Assembly (NCBI GenBank): GCA_021770845.1
Contig: JAETQF010000015.1
Coordinates: 1-64,000 of the forward strand
DNA length: 64,000 nucleotides
Direction of reading: 5' to 3'
From: Oscillospiraceae bacterium
GTDB taxonomy: Bacteria > Bacillota > Clostridia > Oscillospirales > Oscillospiraceae
Shown here in pieces: positions 45,731-54,035 of the stretch. A model generated the notes under the pieces. That model did not search any database. It worked only from the letters and a program-made list of their open reading frames with translations, and was not told the origin of the DNA. A program made the position numbers and the translations under genes. Each line of letters begins with the position of its first letter. Position 1 is the stretch's first letter.

Positions 45731-47533
45731 TTACGCTTTGGAGATGGCGTCGAAGCGGCAGTTGTTCTGGCACAGGCCGCAGTGGATGCACTTGTTCTGA
45801 TCGATGACGTGGGGGGCCTTCACCGCGCCGGAGATGGCGTTCACCGGGCAGTTCCGGGCGCACAGGGTACAGCCCTTGCACTTGCCCGGGTCGATGATGT
45901 ACCGGGTGAGGTTGCGGCACACCCCGGCGGGGCACCGCTTCTCCACCACGTGGGCCACGTACTCGTCCCGGAAGTATTTCAGCGTGGACAGCACCGGGTT
46001 GGGGGCGGACTGCCCCAGGGCGCACAGGGCGGAGTCCTTCAGGTGGTGGCACAGCTCCTCGATGGTGTCCAGATCCTCCAGGGTGCCCTTGCCGTCGGTG
46101 ATCTTGCACAGCAGGTCGTACAGCCGCTTGGTGCCGATACGGCAGGGGACGCACTTGCCGCAGGACTCGTCTACGCAGAACTCCAGGAAGAACTTGGCAA
46201 TGTCCACCATGCAGTTGTCCTCGTCCATGACGATGAGGCCGCCGGAGCCCATCATGGAGCCGATGGCGGTGAGGGAGTCATAGTCGATGGGGGTGTCGAT
46301 GAGTTCAGCAGGGATGCAGCCGCCGGAGGGGCCGCCGGTCTGGGCGGCCTTGAACTTCTTGCCGTTGGGGATGCCGCCGCCGATGTCCTCGATGATGGTG
46401 CGCAGGGTGGTGCCCATGGGGACCTCCACCAGGCCGGTGTTGGTGATCTTGCCGCCCAGGGCGAACACCTTGGTGCCCTTGGACTTCTCGGTGCCGATGG
46501 CGGCGAACTTCTCCCAGCCGTTGTTCAGGATCCAGGTGATGTTGGCGTAGGTCTCCACGTTGTTCAGCAGGGTGGGCTTGCCAAACAGGCCCTTCACCGC
46601 CGGGAAGGGGGGACGGGGCCGGGGCTCGCCCCGGTGGCCCTCGATGGAGGTCATGAGGGCGGTCTCCTCGCCGCACACAAAGGCGCCGGCGCCCAGCCGC
46701 AGCTCCAGCTTGAAGGAGAAGCCGGAGCCCAGGATGTCGTCGCCCAGCAGGCCGTACTCCTCCGCCTGCTTGATGGCCAGCTCCAGCCGCTTGACGGCGA
46801 TGGGGTACTCGGCCCGGATGTAGATGTAGCCCTGATGGGAGCCCACGGCGTAGCCCGCGATGGTCATGGCCTCGATGACGGAGAAGGGGTCGCCCTCCAG
46901 CACCGAGCGATCCATGAACGCGCCGGGGTCGCCCTCGTCGGCGTTGCAGCACACGTACTTCACCCCGTCGGGGCTCACCGCGTCATAGGTGAACTGCCAC
47001 TTGTTGCCGGTGGGGAAGCCCGCGCCGCCCCGGCCCCGGAGGCCGGACTTCTTCAGCGCGTCGATAATCTCCTGGGGCGGGGTTTTCTCGGTGAGGATCC
47101 GCTCCAGGGCGGTGTAGCCGTCCACGCCGATGTACTCATCGATGGACTCGGGGTTGATGACGCCGCAGTTGCGCAGGGCGATGCGCAGCTGGTGCTTGTA
47201 GAACTGGGTCTCGTTCAGGGACGTGACGGACTCGCCCGCCTCGCCCTCCATGTGGAGCAGGCGGGTGACGATACGGCCCTTGACGATATGCTCGGCCACG
47301 ATCTCATGAACGTCGTCCACGGTGACCCGGGTGTAGCACGCCCCCTCGGGGAACACCATGACGATGGGGCCCATGGCGCACAGGCCGAAGCAGCCGGTCT
47401 TAACCACCCGAACCTCCTGATCCATGCCCTCCAGCTTCAGCTCCTCCTCAAAGGCGGTGATGAGCTTGGGGCTGTCGGAGGAGGTGCAGCCGGTGCCGGT
47501 GCACACCATGATGTGGCTTCGGATATGGCTCAT
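45731..47533 (-). CDS. hndC: HndC-like flavin/NADH subunit of the hydrogenase (NuoF-type)
   Basis: A 600-aa protein. Residues 1-~120 are a thioredoxin-like [2Fe-2S] domain (CTGTGCTSS ... KTGCFGLC). The NuoF core follows with the FMN loop GRGGAGFPTGNKW and the NADH site (CNADEGDPGAFMDRS, GAGAFVCGEETALM). The cluster SxxCGxCxxCR is ESCGKCVPCRIG, and the end has two [4Fe-4S] motifs (CKGCTLCARNC and CIHCGLCQNNC). It takes electrons from NADH to the catalytic HndD. Confidence 0.93.
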   Translation of the reverse strand: MSHIRSHIMVCTGTGCTSSDSPKLITAFEEELKLEGMDQEVRVVKTGCFGLCAMGPIVMVFPEGACYTRVTVDDVHEIVAEHIVKGRIVTRLLHMEGEAGESVTSLNETQFYKHQLRIALRNCGVINPESIDEYIGVDGYTALERILTEKTPPQEIIDALKKSGLRGRGGAGFPTGNKWQFTYDAVSPDGVKYVCCNADEGDPGAFMDRSVLEGDPFSVIEAMTIAGYAVGSHQGYIYIRAEYPIAVKRLELAIKQAEEYGLLGDDILGSGFSFKLELRLGAGAFVCGEETALMTSIEGHRGEPRPRPPFPAVKGLFGKPTLLNNVETYANITWILNNGWEKFAAIGTEKSKGTKVFALGGKITNTGLVEVPMGTTLRTIIEDIGGGIPNGKKFKAAQTGGPSGGCIPAELIDTPIDYDSLTAIGSMMGSGGLIVMDEDNCMVDIAKFFLEFCVDESCGKCVPCRIGTKRLYDLLCKITDGKGTLEDLDTIEELCHHLKDSALCALGQSAPNPVLSTLKYFRDEYVAHVVEKRCPAGVCRNLTRYIIDPGKCKGCTLCARNCPVNAISGAVKAPHVIDQNKCIHCGLCQNNCRFDAISKA

Positions 47534-47552
47534 ATGTGTTTCCTCCCTCCAA

Positions 47553-47921
47553 TTATTCGGCGGCGCCGATGGTATAGTCCTGCACCACGCTGTGGTTCAC
47601 CAGGTGCTGCTCCACGATGGCGGGCACCATCTCCGGGCGCAGGCGCACGTAGGTCACCTTTTCCTCCCCGGGGACAAACACCTCGGCCACCGGCTCCAGC
47701 CGGCACACGCCGATGCAGCCCGTCTGGGACACGGTGACGTTGGTCAGGCCCCGGCGGTTGATCTCGTCCAAAAAGGCGGTCATCACGGGGCGGGCGCCGG
47801 CGGCGATGCCGCAGGTGGCCATGCCCACCACCACCCGGATATTGCTCTCGTCGTTCTCCCGCAGATCCATCTGGCGCTTCATTTTTTCCCGGATGGCCTT
47901 CAGTTCTTCTAAGCTTTTCAT
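47553..47921 (-). CDS. hndB: HndB-like thioredoxin-fold [2Fe-2S] subunit
   Basis: A 122-aa protein with MATCGIAAGARP and QTGCIGVCRLEP, the four-Cys pattern of the NuoE/HndB thioredoxin-like [2Fe-2S] fold. It is the small electron carrier of the Hnd complex. Its ATG overlaps the stop of the HATPase gene (ATGA), and hndC follows after 19 bases. Confidence 0.9.
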   Translation of the reverse strand: MKSLEELKAIREKMKRQMDLRENDESNIRVVVGMATCGIAAGARPVMTAFLDEINRRGLTNVTVSQTGCIGVCRLEPVAEVFVPGEEKVTYVRLRPEMVPAIVEQHLVNHSVVQDYTIGAAE

Positions 47922-48499
47922 TGTACCTCTCCTTCGCTTACGGCGGCGGGGCTCACGTCCACCGCCGCTTCGTTTTCCTGCTCGGTCAGATAGTCCTGGA
48001 TCCAGGCGAACACCTCCGGCTCCGCCAGGGAGACGTCGTCGCCCAGAATGTCCCGCAGCTCCGCCGTGGACAGCGCCGCCTCCCCCTTGGGGGTGGTGTG
48101 GCGGTAGGTCAGCTCCATGTCCGGGCTGCCCTGGATGAGCAGCGCCACCGCCCCGGGCAGATCCCCCAGGGGGGGACAGTCCAGGTGCCGCCGCTGGAAG
48201 CGGGCGGTGAGGGTGGTGCCCACCCCCAGGGTGCTGTCGATGGACAGCGAGCCGCCGGTCTGCTCCGCCGTCAGCCGCAGCAGGGGCAGGCCCAGCCCCA
48301 CCTTCCGGGTGGTGCGGGTGGTGGTGAAGGGGTCGGTGACCCGGGCCAGGAACTCCGGGGCCATGCCCCGTCCGTCGTCGGCAATGGCGATGGCCAGCCA
48401 GCCGTCCTCATCCTCGTCCAGGGTGATGGACACGTGTTTAGCTCCCGCCGCCACCGAGTTTTTCGCCACGTCCAGCAGGTGCAGGGACAGCTCCTTCAT
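47918..48499 (-). CDS. HATPase-domain protein inside the hnd operon
   Basis: A 193-aa protein with a GHKL ATP-binding domain. The N box is LLDVAKNSVAAGAKH, the G1 box IADDGRGM, and the G2 part KVGLGLPLLR. There is no HisKA domain, receiver or membrane span, so it is not a normal sensor kinase. Such genes often lie between hndA and hndB in Clostridia. It overlaps both neighbours by four bases (ATGA), showing tight co-translation. It may act as a switch or anti-sigma-like regulator of the complex. Role unknown. Confidence 0.85.
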   Translation of the reverse strand: MKELSLHLLDVAKNSVAAGAKHVSITLDEDEDGWLAIAIADDGRGMAPEFLARVTDPFTTTRTTRKVGLGLPLLRLTAEQTGGSLSIDSTLGVGTTLTARFQRRHLDCPPLGDLPGAVALLIQGSPDMELTYRHTTPKGEAALSTAELRDILGDDVSLAEPEVFAWIQDYLTEQENEAAVDVSPAAVSEGEVQ

Positions 48500-48999
48500 C
48501 CCTTTTTGATGTATTCGTCCAGGATGGGGCCCACCTGGGCGGCGGTGAGGCGGCCGTACACGTCGTCGTTGATCATCATGACGGGGGCCAGGCCGCAGGC
48601 GCCGATGCACCGGCAGGCGTCCAGGGAGAACAGCCCGTCGGTGGTGATGCCGCCGGGGGCGATGTTCAGCTTCTTCTCCACCGCGTTCAGCACGTCCGCC
48701 GCGCCCTTCACGTAACAGGCAGTGCCCAGACACACGGAGATCTGGTATTTCCCCTTGGGGTTGAGGGAGAAGAAGGAGTAAAAGCTGGCCACGCCGTAGA
48801 TCTCGGACAGGGGGATATCCAGCCCCTCGGCCACCATGATCTGAACCTCCTCCGGCAGATAGCCGAAGATCTCCTGGGCGGCCTGGAGCACCGGCATGGT
48901 GGCCCCGGGCTGGCCCTTGTGCGCCTCAATGACCTGGCGCAGGCGTTCCTCCTGCTCCGGGGTGCCCCGGTAAGGTACTGCGGTTTTGCAGTTAGGCAT
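48496..48999 (-). CDS. hndA: HndA-like NuoE-type [2Fe-2S] subunit
   Basis: A 167-aa subunit. The N-terminal helical part (LPEEVQIMVAEGLDIPLSEIYGVASFYSFF) and the [2Fe-2S] ligands CLGTACYVKGA and CRCIGACGLAP are the NuoE/HndA pattern. First gene of the hnd operon. ATG 48999 follows GAGGAAG and is preferred to an earlier in-frame start. The promoter region and a long leader hairpin lie at 49079-49131. Confidence 0.92.
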   Translation of the reverse strand: MPNCKTAVPYRGTPEQEERLRQVIEAHKGQPGATMPVLQAAQEIFGYLPEEVQIMVAEGLDIPLSEIYGVASFYSFFSLNPKGKYQISVCLGTACYVKGAADVLNAVEKKLNIAPGGITTDGLFSLDACRCIGACGLAPVMMINDDVYGRLTAAQVGPILDEYIKKG

Positions 49000-49078
49000 T
49001 TCGCTTCCTCCTTGTACTTGATATGGGGCGGCCACAGCCTGCCGCCGCCCCGGTGATTGGATCACAGGGTAAGAGAAT

Positions 49079-49115
49079 ACCCGGGCGAACAGTCTGCCAA
49101 ACGATCACCCGGGCA
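49079..49115 (-). promoter_or_regulatory. Leader hairpin of the hnd operon
   Basis: On the minus strand CCCGGGTGA and TTCGCCCGGG pair (with G-T) around a 15-base loop, just after the predicted transcript start. It lies about 90 bases before hndA and has no T run. It could be mRNA-protecting or regulatory. Confidence 0.45.
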
Positions 49116-49125
49116 CGTTACGTTT

Positions 49126-49131
49126 ATTCTA
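49126..49131 (-). promoter_or_regulatory. -10 box of the hnd operon promoter
   Basis: On the minus strand TAGAAT preceded by TGG (extended). A TTGGAC-like -35 lies 19 bases upstream. No clear Rex operator could be read. Confidence 0.6.
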
Positions 49132-49185
49132 CCACAGGAACCAGCAGTTTGTCCAAGCTAACAGCATAAATTCCGTTAAAATTCG

Positions 49186-49920
49186 TCAGGAAATTCCATC
49201 CGAAGCTGGCGCGCCCGACCGGAGCCATGCCAAAGCCGCCTGTGGGGTGCGCTCTGGCAGCACCATATACTGGTGAGCGTCCCGGATCTGATCCAGGTAG
49301 TGGGCGTCGCTGCCGTCGAAGTGGGGCACGCCCCGGAGATCGGGCCGGTCAAACAGGTCGGGGGGGCAGTTTTTGGAGATCTCCGCCACGGAAAAGCCCA
49401 TGGCCGGATCCCAAAGCCCCAGGTTGGCCAGCAGGGAGAAGGAGGGCCGGTCGATGTGGGCGGGGTAGGCCACGCCGCCGAAGGAGGCCGCCAGCGCCGC
49501 CGCGTCGTAAATGCCGACGGAGGAGGCCCCGGCCAGGAAGGCGTCCTCCTCCCCCAGCACCCGATCCTCCTCGTCCATGTAGATCTGGGGGCCAAAGACG
49601 GCGGGGTTGTTCTTCAGGGGGGGCAGCTTTTCCCGCACCAGGGCGGAGAAGGCGTCCGCCTCCGCCAGCCCCGGGAACAGGCACACCACGTGGGCCTCCT
49701 CCACGGTGGTCAGCTCCATCCCCGGCAGGGCCAGCAGGCCGCAGCGCTCCGCCGCCCGGCAGAAGGGGGCGCAGTTGCCGCAGGTGTTGTGGTCGGTGAG
49801 GGCCACCACCTCCAGCCCCGCCAGGGCGCACATTCCCGCCAGATTGGCGGGGGTGTTGTCCTCCCCGCCGCAGGGCGAAAGACAGCTGTGGAGATGGAGG
49901 TCGAACGCGTATTGTTTCAT
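49186..49920 (-). CDS. PHP-domain phosphoesterase
   Basis: A 244-aa metal-dependent phosphoesterase of the PHP group. Marks are FDLHLHSCLSPCG (metal His pair), VVALTDHNTCGN, LPGMELTTVEEAHVVCLFPG and the late HFDGSDAHYL. Relatives act on nucleotides or sugar phosphates. It is the last gene of the sensory hydrogenase block and may remove a phosphate or nucleotide signal. Substrate unknown. Confidence 0.85.
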   Translation of the reverse strand: MKQYAFDLHLHSCLSPCGGEDNTPANLAGMCALAGLEVVALTDHNTCGNCAPFCRAAERCGLLALPGMELTTVEEAHVVCLFPGLAEADAFSALVREKLPPLKNNPAVFGPQIYMDEEDRVLGEEDAFLAGASSVGIYDAAALAASFGGVAYPAHIDRPSFSLLANLGLWDPAMGFSVAEISKNCPPDLFDRPDLRGVPHFDGSDAHYLDQIRDAHQYMVLPERTPQAALAWLRSGAPASDGIS

Positions 49921-49948
49921 GCCTCGGCCTCCATTCCCTCTTGGTTTG

Positions 49949-50281
49949 CTACCGCCCGATCAGCCCGCCCAGCCGGACGGCGCAGTCGAACACGGACAGA
50001 TCCGTCCCCAGCAGGGTGATCCCCTGGGCCCGGGCCTTGTCCAGCAGGGGGGGATCGGGGATCACGCCCTCCGCCAGCACCACGCAGGCGGTATCCGACA
50101 GGGCGGCCACCGCCGCCACGTTCACGTTGCTCATGATGGTGAGCCACGCGCCCCCGGCGGGGGCCCGGCCCATCACCCAGCTGAGCAGGTCGCCGCAATA
50201 GCCCCCCTCCACCGGGCGATCCGGGTCGTCCAGATGGAACACGGACAGGGGGATGGCGTCAATCAAGCCTTGTACCGTCAT
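49949..50281 (-). CDS. DRTGG-domain protein (second copy)
   Basis: A 110-aa protein. MSNVNVAAVAALSDTACVVLAEG and GITLLGTDLSVFDCAVRLGGLI fit the DRTGG domain, which is found next to regulatory CBS or phosphotransacetylase units and is thought to sense a ligand. It lies between the hydrogenase-like gene and the PHP gene. A related protein is the first gene of the same block. Function unknown. Confidence 0.75.
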   Translation of the reverse strand: MTVQGLIDAIPLSVFHLDDPDRPVEGGYCGDLLSWVMGRAPAGGAWLTIMSNVNVAAVAALSDTACVVLAEGVIPDPPLLDKARAQGITLLGTDLSVFDCAVRLGGLIGR

Positions 50282-50296
50282 AGCGTTACCGTCCTT

Positions 50297-51637
50297 TCAC
50301 CGGTCGTCCAGCAGCGGGGGCAGGCCGCCGCAGGCGTCGTCCTGATGGCGGCGGAAGGGGGCGGGGAGGTACTCGTCCGCGTCGGTGCGGCCCGCCATGT
50401 GCTGCATCCGCTCCCGCACCTTGAAGATGCAGTCGTCCTCGCTGGCCCGGCCCATCACCACGTCCTCGGCGAAGGCCCGGCAGGAGGGGGCCCCGCAGGA
50501 GCCGCACCGCAGGCCGGGGAGCTGCTCCTCCAGCTTCTGGATGGCCCGCATCTTCTCCATGGCCCGGCGGCGGTTGGAGTCCAGCTGGAAGGTGGGCAGG
50601 AACTCCGGCTTTTTGGTGTAGTCCAGAATGTCGCTGACCTCCTCCCGGTCGGCGGTTCGGGGCCGGAGGGGGGAGAGGTTGGCCATCAGGCCCTTCAGCC
50701 GCATCTTGGCGGTGAAGGGGTTCTCCACCGTGAGGCAGCCCCCCAGGCAGCCCTGGGTGCAGGCCCGCAGCTCGATGAAGTCCGCCTCGGGCATACGGCC
50801 GTCCTCGATCTCCTCCAAAATGCGGATCACGTTGTTGATGCCGTCCACGGCGATGTAGTTCTTGTCCCGGCGGGACAGGGCCTCGCCCCCGGCAAAGGCC
50901 CAGCTCACCCCGGCGGCCCCCGCCGCCATGGGCTTCAGGTTGTCCATGTCCAGCTGGCGCATGGGATCCAGCAGGGCCAGGTAGACGTCCCGGATGGCGA
51001 AGGCCCCGTCCACCACCTGCCGCTTCAGGCCCTCGGGCGCGGCGGCGGCGGTGAGCTGGGAGGTGCAGGGGACGATGGTGAACACGCCGATCTCGTCGGG
51101 GGACAGGCCGGTGGCCTCCGCCGCCCTCCGGCGGGCCAGGATGGCGGCCAGCTCCAGGGGGGTGATCACCGGGGCGATGTGGCCCAGCAGGTCGGGGAAG
51201 CGGATGCAGATCAGCCGCACCACCGCGGGACAGGCGGGGGAGAGCTCCGGCTTGAGGGTGCCGTCCCCGGTGCGGTGATCCAGGCAGTCGGCCAGCAGCT
51301 CCGCCGCCGCCGCGGACTCGTACACATCGTCGAACCCGATGGACAGCAGGCCGTTGAGGACGATGTTGATGTCGTCCAGGTGGTGGAACTGGGCATAGAG
51401 GGCGGGGTCGGGCACGGCGATATTATACTGGAACCGCTTGAGCATATAGAAGTCGCTGCGGACGGACTGCACCGCCTGATGGGGGCACACCTGGACGCAG
51501 GTGCCGCAGTCGATGCAGCGGTTGGGCAGGATGGTGGCCTTGCCGCTGCGCACGCGGATGGCTTCCGTGGGACAGCTCTTGATGCAGGTGGTGCAGCCCC
51601 GGCATTTTTTCAGGTTGAGGGAGACAGAGTGGCGCAC
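50297..51637 (-). CDS. [FeFe]-hydrogenase-like protein of sensory type
   Basis: A 446-aa protein. Two [4Fe-4S] motifs come first (Cys12/15/18/22 and Cys41/44/47/51). The H-cluster region has SPACPAVV, VPCTSQLTA and ELRACTQGCLGG. The four cluster ligands are kept, but the usual proton-transfer Cys is Ala and the second motif lacks its Lys and Glu. A Cys-rich end (RCGSCGAPSCRAFAEDVV) of the Fe-S type (PF04060) replaces the PAS domain of classical sensors. These changes fit the sensory groups (C/D), so slow H2 sensing is likelier than bulk turnover. GTG 51637 follows AAGGAGGTAA. Confidence 0.85.
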   Translation of the reverse strand: MRHSVSLNLKKCRGCTTCIKSCPTEAIRVRSGKATILPNRCIDCGTCVQVCPHQAVQSVRSDFYMLKRFQYNIAVPDPALYAQFHHLDDINIVLNGLLSIGFDDVYESAAAAELLADCLDHRTGDGTLKPELSPACPAVVRLICIRFPDLLGHIAPVITPLELAAILARRRAAEATGLSPDEIGVFTIVPCTSQLTAAAAPEGLKRQVVDGAFAIRDVYLALLDPMRQLDMDNLKPMAAGAAGVSWAFAGGEALSRRDKNYIAVDGINNVIRILEEIEDGRMPEADFIELRACTQGCLGGCLTVENPFTAKMRLKGLMANLSPLRPRTADREEVSDILDYTKKPEFLPTFQLDSNRRRAMEKMRAIQKLEEQLPGLRCGSCGAPSCRAFAEDVVMGRASEDDCIFKVRERMQHMAGRTDADEYLPAPFRRHQDDACGGLPPLLDDR

Positions 51638-51686
51638 GCCGGTTACCTCCTTCGGTTTTGATGCAAAGCGCGAGGTCCCGGGCGCT

Positions 51687-52112
51687 TCACTCAATGCGCA
51701 CCACCATGGTGACGGTGGTGCCCACGCCGACGGTGGACTCCACCGTCATCTCGTCGCTGTACTTTTTCATGTTGGGCAGGCCCATGCCCGCCCCAAAGCC
51801 CAGATCCCGCACCGAGTCGGCGGCGGTGGTGAAGCCCGCCTGCATGGCCTTGTCAATGTCGGGGATGCCGGGGCCGGTGTCGGTGAGGGTGATGGTGATA
51901 TCGTCCAGCCCCACGTCCACCCGGGCGGTGCCGCCGTTGGCGTGGATGACCATGTTGATCTCGCCCTCGTACATACACACGGACACCCGGCGGATGACGC
52001 TGGGATCCAGGCCCAGCTTCCGCAGGGCCTGCTTTACGCCGGAGGACGCCTCCCCCGCGTGGGTGAGATCGCCCCCCTCTACCGCATAGGTGAGGGTAAT
52101 GCAGTCGTCCAT
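51687..52112 (-). CDS. RsbW-like HATPase (anti-sigma-type kinase fold)
   Basis: A 141-aa GHKL protein with VCMYEGEINMVIHANGG (N box), LTDTGPGIPDID (G1) and GFGAGMGLPNMKKYS (G2). The short length and the N box EINMVIHAN match the RsbW/SpoIIAB group. No anti-sigma antagonist or sigma gene is near. ATG 52112 follows GGAGTG. It lies between a DRTGG gene and the hydrogenase-like gene, suggesting it passes their signal. A second HATPase gene occurs in the hnd operon. Confidence 0.86.
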   Translation of the reverse strand: MDDCITLTYAVEGGDLTHAGEASSGVKQALRKLGLDPSVIRRVSVCMYEGEINMVIHANGGTARVDVGLDDITITLTDTGPGIPDIDKAMQAGFTTAADSVRDLGFGAGMGLPNMKKYSDEMTVESTVGVGTTVTMVVRIE

Positions 52113-52117
52113 GGCGC

Positions 52118-52456
52118 TCACTCCCGCAGACCGTTGATGTACAAAAGGCCGCAGGCGTTGTACATCCGCTCCTTGGTGGCCAGCACCACCAGCTGCCGAT
52201 CCTGGGCCAGATCCAGGATGGCCTCGTCGGGCTGCTTGCCCCGGACAAAGACGATGCACTTCATGTCCATCATCTCGGCGGTGCGCACCACCTGGGGGTT
52301 CACCAGCCCCGTGAGCAGCAGGGCCTGGTTCTTCACATAGGCCAGCACGTCGCTCATGAAGTCGCTGCCGCAGGCGGAGCGTACCTCGGTATCCAGCAGC
52401 TCCTCCCCGCACAGCACCTCCGCGTGCAGGATATCACGGACTTCCTTTAACGTCAT
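52118..52456 (-). CDS. DRTGG-domain protein (first copy)
   Basis: A 112-aa protein. VRSACGSDFMSDVLAYVKNQALLLTGLVNPQVVRTAEMMDMKCIVFVRGK and the closing YNACGLLYINGL are typical of small DRTGG proteins found with [FeFe]-hydrogenases. It is the first gene of the sensory block and has its own promoter at 52491-52519. The ligand is unknown. Confidence 0.78.
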   Translation of the reverse strand: MTLKEVRDILHAEVLCGEELLDTEVRSACGSDFMSDVLAYVKNQALLLTGLVNPQVVRTAEMMDMKCIVFVRGKQPDEAILDLAQDRQLVVLATKERMYNACGLLYINGLRE

Positions 52457-52490
52457 TCTGATGTACCTCCTCGTGCCCTAAACTGCCTTT

Positions 52491-52519
52491 AGAATACCAT
52501 GAATTTTGCCAAAAGCCAA
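52491..52519 (-). promoter_or_regulatory. Promoter of the sensory hydrogenase block
   Basis: On the minus strand TTGGCT (52514-52519), 17 bases, TATTCT (52491-52496) preceded by TGG. Confidence 0.65.
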
Positions 52520-52565
52520 TAGAAATTTTAAAAAAACCTTGTGAAAATTGTAACAAGAAAGCAAA

Positions 52566-52599
52566 AAGTATCCCCGGCTCCGCCAGTGGAAGCCGGGGA
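52566..52599 (-). terminator. Terminator of the second MATE gene
   Basis: On the minus strand TCCCCGGCT/AGCCGGGGA followed by TACTTTTTGC. Confidence 0.8.
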
Positions 52600-52657
52600 C
52601 GCATATGACAGAGGAGAGGAGCCGCCGGCCAGCTCCCGCGAAGAAGGGCGGCGCCCG

Positions 52658-54016
52658 CTACGCTCCGGAGGAGGGCCCGGGCCAGAGGAACAGCCTTTTC
52701 TGCCGCAGCAGGTAATAGCCCAGCCCCGCCAGATCCGCCAGCGCCCAGCCGATGGGCACCGACCACCAGATGCCCGTCACGCCCACGGTGGGAATGGCGG
52801 ACAGCAGGTGGGCCAGGGCCACCCGTGTGCCCAGGGAGATCACCGTCAGCACCACCGACATACCGGGCCTGCCCAGGGCCCGGTACAGGCCGTACAGCAG
52901 GAACAGGCAGCCGATGCCGGCGTAGAACGCCCCCTCAATGCGCAGGTAGCGCACCCCCTCCGCCACCGTCTCCAGATCTCCCGGCTCGGTGAACAGGCCC
53001 ATGAGGGGGGCGGCGAGCAGGCACACCAGGGCGGAGGACACCGCGCAGAACACCAGCGACACGGCCACCGCGCCCCGCAGCCCCCGGCGGATGCGCTCCT
53101 CCTGCCTCGCGCCGTAGTTCTGGGCGATGAAGGTGGAGAAGGCGCTGCCGAAGTCCTGCACCGGCATATAGGCGAATGAGTCGATCTTCACCGCCGCGGC
53201 GAAGGCGGCCATCACCGTGGGGCCGAAGCTGTTCACCAGCCCCTGCACCATCAGGATGCCCAGGTTCATCACCGACTGCTGCACGCAGGTGAGGACGGAG
53301 AAGCCGGCGATCTCCCGCACCCGGCGCAGGCGCAGCCGGAAGCGGCCCCGGCCGGGGCGCAGCTCCGGGCGGCGGATCAGGGTGTAGGCGGATATGCCCA
53401 GGCCGGAGGCGTACTGGGCCAGGACGGTGGCCTCGGCGGCCCCCGCCGCGCCCCGCTCCAGCCCCAGCACAAACCAGAGATCCAGGACAATGTTCAGCGC
53501 CGCGGAGGCGGCCAGAAAGGCCAGCGGAACCACGGAATTGCCCACCGCCCGCAGGAAGGAGGCGAAGTAGTTATAGAGGAAGGTGGCGGCGATGCCGCAG
53601 AAGATGACGGCCAGGTACTCCCGCATCATGGGCCACACCGCGTCCGGTACCTGGAGAAAGATCCGGATCCCGTCCAGGCAGGCAAAGGCCAGAGCGGTCA
53701 GCGCCAGGGCCAGCGCCGCGATGAGGACGAAGGAGGCGTGGGCCCCCTCCCGCAGGCCGTCCTCGTCCCGCTGGCCGAAGCGGATGGAGAACACCGCCCC
53801 GCTGCCCATGCACAGGCCCAGCAGGATGGAGGTGAGAAAGGTCATCAGGGTGAAGGACGAGCCCACCGCCGCCAGGGCGTTTTTGCCCAGATACCGCCCC
53901 ACGATGAGGGTGTCCGCGATGTTGTAGCACTGCTGGAGCAGATCGCCCAGAATCATGGGGACGGCGAAGGCCAGCATGGAGCCCATCACGGGGCCCCTGG
54001 TGAGATCCCGGTTCAT
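52658..54016 (-). CDS. MATE-family efflux transporter
   Basis: A 452-aa exporter with 12 spans. FAVPMILGDLLQQCYNIADTLIVGRYLGKNALAAVG is a classical MATE start, and FIAQNYGARQEERIRRG marks the second half. It is only distantly like the MATE at 39445. Substrate unknown. It starts 19 bases after the CmpB-type gene, so the two may be co-transcribed. Confidence 0.9.
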   Translation of the reverse strand: MNRDLTRGPVMGSMLAFAVPMILGDLLQQCYNIADTLIVGRYLGKNALAAVGSSFTLMTFLTSILLGLCMGSGAVFSIRFGQRDEDGLREGAHASFVLIAALALALTALAFACLDGIRIFLQVPDAVWPMMREYLAVIFCGIAATFLYNYFASFLRAVGNSVVPLAFLAASAALNIVLDLWFVLGLERGAAGAAEATVLAQYASGLGISAYTLIRRPELRPGRGRFRLRLRRVREIAGFSVLTCVQQSVMNLGILMVQGLVNSFGPTVMAAFAAAVKIDSFAYMPVQDFGSAFSTFIAQNYGARQEERIRRGLRGAVAVSLVFCAVSSALVCLLAAPLMGLFTEPGDLETVAEGVRYLRIEGAFYAGIGCLFLLYGLYRALGRPGMSVVLTVISLGTRVALAHLLSAIPTVGVTGIWWSVPIGWALADLAGLGYYLLRQKRLFLWPGPSSGA

Positions 54017-54035
54017 GCCATCCCTCCTCTCCCGG

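Noticed and set aside
49079-49185. Rex operator in front of the hnd operon
   Set aside because: The TTGTTAA-n4-TTAACAA pattern or a close variant is not present.
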